Origin: Apostichopus japonicus
Taxonomy: Eukaryota; Echinodermata; Holothuroidea; Aspidochirotida; Stichopodidae
Direction of reading: 5' to 3'
DNA length: 64,000 nucleotides
Assembly (NCBI RefSeq): GCF_037975245.1
Contig: NC_092583.1
Span: 10,514,764 to 10,578,763 of the forward strand
Below are positions 59,544 to 64,000 of the stretch, in pieces. Positions within the stretch are counted from its first letter, which is position 1. The number at the start of each line of letters is the position of its first letter. The position numbers and the translations under genes are program-made. The notes under the pieces are model-generated. The model saw only the letters and a program-made list of their open reading frames with translations. It had not been told where the DNA came from and did no database searches.

Positions 59544-61842
59544 TGCTGAAGTAACTCGACAATTTATCGATCGACAAAGATGTCTTGACAAATTGACACT
59601 AAATATTCTTTCTCCAGCTCGAGACTTTCACATTGTCTTGTTAGCGTAGGTAGCATGTCAGCTTGACAAGTTGTATTTGTGTATGTGTAAGAAATGCAGA
59701 ATTTGAAACATTCATGGCTAAAGTTAATCCCTCAGCGCTTATCGGATAAAACACGTATAGCGTCTACCAAAAGGTACATGTTACATTGGGCCTAAAACAT
59801 ACTACAGGACGTGATCAATTACACTCAACTATCTCAGACATTGCATGGGATGGGGAGGAGGGGGAGGGGAGATCGGGAGAGATACTAAAATTTTACTAGC
59901 AATTCCAAGCTCCCAAAGGTAAACAGCAGGAAAATTATCTTTAGTCTGCTTACATTTTGTTATGCATTTATGCAGTGGGTATATACTTTCCAGGTAAAGT
60001 GTACAGCCTTGTCAAGTGTGGTCTAGCTAGGAGTACATTTGCTGCATGACTGAAGTGTGGGCAATGTTCCTTCTTATGGTAGGGTGCTAATAAAATCCCA
60101 TGACGGAAAACAAATGAAGAATCATTTCAGTTGTGTCTCCATTGACCAAAACCCACTCTCTCATTAAATAGGTCTGTACTAAGGATGTAGGAATGATCAG
60201 ACATAAAATCACAGCAGATTATCACAATTGGTATGGTCGGAATATATAGAATAATTAACGCAGAGAAAATGAAAGACCGTCCACCCTCATGACAGAGTTG
60301 TCACAGGACATTTGGAAGGGAGGGTGTGCGATCACACTGAGAGCAACATTTGAGGGGGGCAGGGGTGGGAGAGGAGGTGTATAGCTAGACTGTGGGTAGT
60401 GCACACTGGCACAAGTGTGGCAGCCCCCTTGGTATGGGACAATTAAGGGGAAATCCCACTGAAGCTTTGTGGTTTTCTTCCTCGTCAGAAACTTATATCA
60501 GCTTCAAATCACCAGAATTTTGGAGGTACATGTAAGTAAATTAAACTGAAATATATGTAAAATGTATGTGTCTGTAATGACAAACAGTTGTGTATCTATC
60601 TTCCTAACTTTTTTGTTTTAAAAATGGCAAATATAACTTGCTTGGGGGGGGGGGTTGGTGGTAAGAAACCAGGGGGCATGGAATTTTTTAATGGGGGGTA
60701 CACCTCACGGTCTGAATAAATACACAATAAAGCGTCGTAAACACAAAAAGACCAAAGTCACTATTTTTTATTTTGTATTTTGTTTAGTTGTTTCAATTTT
60801 CCAACAAAGTTGTCTTTTCCCTAATTAAAGGTTAAATTATACTCAAAATGAAAAATCGGTCAAGACATAAAAATTAAACCCTGTAAAGACAATGGTTTTC
60901 CTGAAGGAGTTAAATTCAGGACCTCGAACATTCTGTTCACTCTAAAATATTTTGTCGTATTATTATGTTGTATTTGCGTATCTACTGAATTAAACATTGA
61001 ATTTTCCCCTACAACGATTTAGAATCTATGGAGAGAATGTTAACTTTCCTCACAATAGAGGAAAAAATTAAACTTTGTACAAAAAAAATATTTCCAATCA
61101 TGGGCACATTGTTAAGGCTTGCATGGTTGCAAAATCTATCATTTCCTTCAAATCTTTGGTGCACACATTCCCCGATAAGAAACTTAAAAACAATTGCTAC
61201 ACCTAATTGATAAATGTCAGCATTCCCCTTGGTAACTAATGTCAAGACACTAGAATTCCACTGCTAATGAAATTTATTGCCAGGATTATATTTCTTGCTA
61301 AATTTAATAACTAGATGAATAGAGAAAAGAGAATAGCAAAAACTAGATGGGTTACAAGTAACCTAGTATGTTCTATGGAGTAAACTGAATTAAAAGATAA
61401 AAGCTAATTCACCTTTAAGAGAGTGGTAATGAGCAGAATAATTATAAATTGACACTAAGGTATCAAGAAGTGCTCAAAATTTGGTATTTTGATGGCTTCC
61501 ACAGAAGCATACAATACAAATAAAACAGGTGCTCAAAGAAATTTAAGATTTTTCCATTAAGATAATACCTGCAGTTCTGTATATGTTTTCTTTATCTGAT
61601 GTTTTAGCATAGCACTGTTGAGAATTAAAAAATATTACCTAACATGAAGATGAAGGACATATTTGTACAAAAGAACTCTTTAGTTCAAAGGTCATTCTGG
61701 TGGATAAACTTATTCCTATGATAAACAAACTTCTTGGGATTTATATTGTCATCTTTAAGGCTCGAACCAACTTCCGATAGCATTTGTGTCGTGTCGAAGA
61801 ATAGATTGATTTCACTAAGTTGCAAACCGTCAAAGACTCGCA

Positions 61843-61959
61843 CTAAGTGTTGGCCTCTTCTGCGCTCTTACCATTATCGTTTTCCCTAGAAACGACTTGA
61901 ACTTTGACCCCATTGGGTGGACAGATAAAGGCTGTAGCTTTATTCAATACTGGTGGAAT
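61843..61959 (-). CDS. P450 gene 3 C-terminal exon
   Basis: 117 nt, 38 residues plus TAG, equivalent to exon 13 of gene 2. Two residue changes near the C-terminus. Confidence 0.9.
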   Translation of the reverse strand: MPPVLNKATAFICPPNGVKVQVVSRENDNGKSAEEANT

Positions 61960-63326
61960 CTATATAAAGAAACAGAATGCAAATATGTGTTTATGGTTCG
62001 TGACAAATATGCTGCATGCATGTTTGCATGGATCTGAAAGCCAGCAGCAAATGTCCGGAGCTGAACGTGAAGTGTCTCGACTCGGCCACTGTGGTAACAT
62101 GGAATATCGTCGCACCTGCTTCACCGGTGAACAATGTGAGGCATTGTTAGGTGAAGACTGCCCGGTTTATTCAAAGGCAACCAACCATGTAAATCATGAC
62201 AAACCAGCACATAAACAATCGTTGTTTTTAAGGATCATCAGCTGTTCAGTGTGTCTTCGCAACTATTGAAAAGTTGGTCAGTACGGGAAGAGTTGAGACC
62301 GAACATGTTCAGTCTGGGCTGTGAGCGGTTGGCTTTAGTCGACTAGCGGTATAGGGTATTATTATCAAGAACTTTTGGTCGATATGTGACAAATTGTTTG
62401 ATATATCGGTGAAGACAATACTTGGCAAAGGTTTTCATAATTTGACCTCTGCCTACTTCAGACGAAACTTTTTTAACATCCCAGAGAAGAGAAAATAAAA
62501 AAAAGATCATGTGTGTAACATGCAGCACCCACATGTCAAAAATGATCATGTGTGTAACATGCAGCATCCACATGTCAAGAACATTTGATTTTCACTTCAG
62601 GAGATATTGTTCTGAAGAAAAACACATTTGTCCATTCTGACCTTAAGTTAGGTAGTCTACGCAAACTCAAATCTTCTGTTCTCGACGTATGCATAAGACG
62701 AAGACGACTTGATGTTGTTCACCCTAGATCAGATTTGCATTTACGTGGAGTCACTTCCTTATTTTTGTAACCCTTTTGCTTAAAGACAAACTTCTGGGGA
62801 AAGTGATTTTAATAGTACCTGTTTTAAAAGTGCAATATCGACTACTGAAAGAGTCAATGAATATAAAGTTATATTTCTGTATTGCATTCCTGATTGGTGA
62901 CCATTATTATATGATTAACTATTTAGTTCTTTCCTGAACTGATTGTGTACTTCATTACCTGACCAGCCCCCTCGCCCTCCCACACAACCCCCCTCCTCTG
63001 CCACTTTCCCATGTCATGTCATAATCACCTTGAGATGATGCTGTCATAACAGAAATGACCGGCATATTTATTATTTGAAATATTTGCTCTTAAAAAAGGA
63101 ACAAATCAGCGATTAAACTAAAATCCTCCTTTCGACAAAAAAAACAAGAAAAGAAAGACAAACCTCGGTCTCGGGGCAAGTCTCAATCTTGAACTCTTGC
63201 AGCAGCCTCACAACAGCAAACTTGATCTCCATCATGGCTAGTCGCACACCGAGACAAGCCCTGGGACCGTCACCGAACGGAAGCCACGATACGGGATGAA
63301 TCTTACTCCTGTTCTCTTTGTTGAAT
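61843..63326 (-). CDS. Cytochrome P450 gene 3, 3' part only (last two exons)
   Basis: Two terminal exons of a third CYP3-like gene, copied with the 42.3-46.7 kb segment. Exon 63326-63164 carries the haem loop [10 protein letters not shown] with intact Cys and ends CPETE. Exon 61959-61843 ends GKSAEEANT and TAG, against GKRAEEAKT in gene 2. Splice sites and phases match gene 2. No stop or frameshift is visible, so the gene may be functional. By the gene 2 layout the next exon (PERF) should lie just past the right edge, so the rest cannot be judged here. Confidence 0.88.
62505..62582. repeat. 39-bp tandem duplication, two units
   Basis: Two units starting GATCATGTGTGTAACATGCA, absent from the paralogous position near 45085. 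Confidence 0.9.
63164..63326 (-). CDS. P450 gene 3 haem-loop exon
   Basis: 163 nt, equivalent to exon 12 of genes 1 and 2. About one difference from the gene 2 exon by eye. Acceptor TTTCAG, donor GTTTGT. Confidence 0.93.
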
Positions 63327-63449
63327 CTGAAAGATGAGATATAAGAAAGAAGCTTCGGTTCCTCACCCTCAGTGAAGCTTCAGTTTCTGCTTAGAACAAG
63401 AATTTATACTCAGTTTTACTTAGAAATAGGCATTCATTAACATACATAC

Positions 63450-63592
63450 CAGGGATGAGCATGGGGTAAAAAAAAAATCACGGGACTTCACAGTTTTCGT
63501 ATGCTAAAGTGTTTTAGGATAATAGTTTTTGTCCCCGAGGTAGAAAAGAAATCACGGATATTCCGCGAATTTGCGGAAAAAGCTCATGCCTG
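63450..63592. mobile_element. Short TIR MITE, duplicated copy
   Basis: Copy of 45985-46154 within the segmental duplication, shortened internally by small deletions. Confidence 0.68.
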
Positions 63593-63796
63593 ACATACAT
63601 ACATGCATACATACATACATACACATATACATGTAAAGACCAACATTCCATCACCGTTCACATAGATTACTGTTGCCATTGGCAAGGAATACAAAAATTA
63701 AACCATTTTTGTTATTTAAATGAAGACCTGACAAATCATAGGAATTTGGGAATAAAAAAACCATGAGTTATTTAACAACACCATTCTAGAGTGAAG

Positions 63797-64000
63797 GCAT
63801 GGTGTAGCAGTTAGCCTGTCCACCCCACAATCATTAGGTTCCAGGTGCAAATCCCCACCGGGAACCGGATTCTCTTGACATCTTCAAAGCCACCGCTTTT
63901 GCAGATTTGTTGAGCAAAACTCTCCTGTAGGTTTCGTGAACATACCTTTTGTTCATGAATTCTTTCAGTGGTTTCAGAACAACCTTGTTCACCTTTTACC
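63797..64000 (+). mobile_element. tRNA-headed SINE-like repeat, family E (runs off the edge)
   Basis: Duplicate of 46424-46690, near-identical, truncated by the window end. Confidence 0.55.

Larger units (their letters stand above)
57639..59735. repeat. Segmental duplication, copy 2: gene-1-type upstream flank
   Basis: Carries the orphan exon 1 and the uninterrupted upstream flank, and runs directly into the 59731-64000 duplicate. No other gene is visible in it. Confidence 0.85.
59731..64000. repeat. Segmental duplication, copy 2: 3' side of P450 gene 3
   Basis: Continues past the right edge. The 59.74-61.84 kb part is non-coding spacer. Contains a private 39-bp tandem duplication at 62505-62582. 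Confidence 0.88.

Overview
This is an animal nuclear window: AT-rich, intron-bearing, and full of short nonautonomous DNA transposons, tRNA-headed SINEs and microsatellites. The genes are CYP3-clan cytochrome P450s with conserved introns and a small family of immunoglobulin-domain receptors. A marine deuterostome invertebrate such as an echinoderm fits best, but that is inference; the species cannot be read from the sequence.

Layout. (1) 1-3593 is non-coding. (2) 3594-17431, minus strand: a complete 13-exon CYP3-like P450 (gene 1, 524 aa). All splice sites and phases close. (3) 17432-20797: upstream flank of gene 1, carrying a 1.7-kb nested transposon insertion. (4) 20798-42348: an island bracketed by two direct copies (A and B, about 1.9 and 2.0 kb) of one TIR element. 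It holds an intact plus-strand Ig receptor (25435-26895), an intact minus-strand Ig receptor (30322-31716), a decayed paralogue (36530-37882) and a relic (about 39285-39770). (5) 44425-56616, minus strand: a second complete 13-exon P450 (gene 2, 529 aa) with the same exon phases. (6) 57639-59735: a copy of the gene-1 upstream flank that includes an orphan first exon cut off by a transposon. (7) 59731-64000: a second copy of the gene-2 3' region carrying the last two exons of a third P450 (gene 3), which continues off the right edge.

How it fits together. The copy at 57.6-64 kb joins without interruption the two sequences that flank the Ig island outside elements A and B. The P450 locus therefore looks like a tandemly duplicated two-gene unit (gene-2 type plus gene-1 type). 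One gene-1-type member has been lost down to part of exon 1. A transposon-flanked Ig block of about 21.5 kb entered only one of the two intergenic spacers.

The P450s are predicted ER-anchored haem monooxygenases. The Ig proteins are predicted type I membrane receptors with tyrosine-based cytoplasmic motifs. Nothing in the sequence links the two families functionally; their closeness looks like an effect of transposon-mediated rearrangement.
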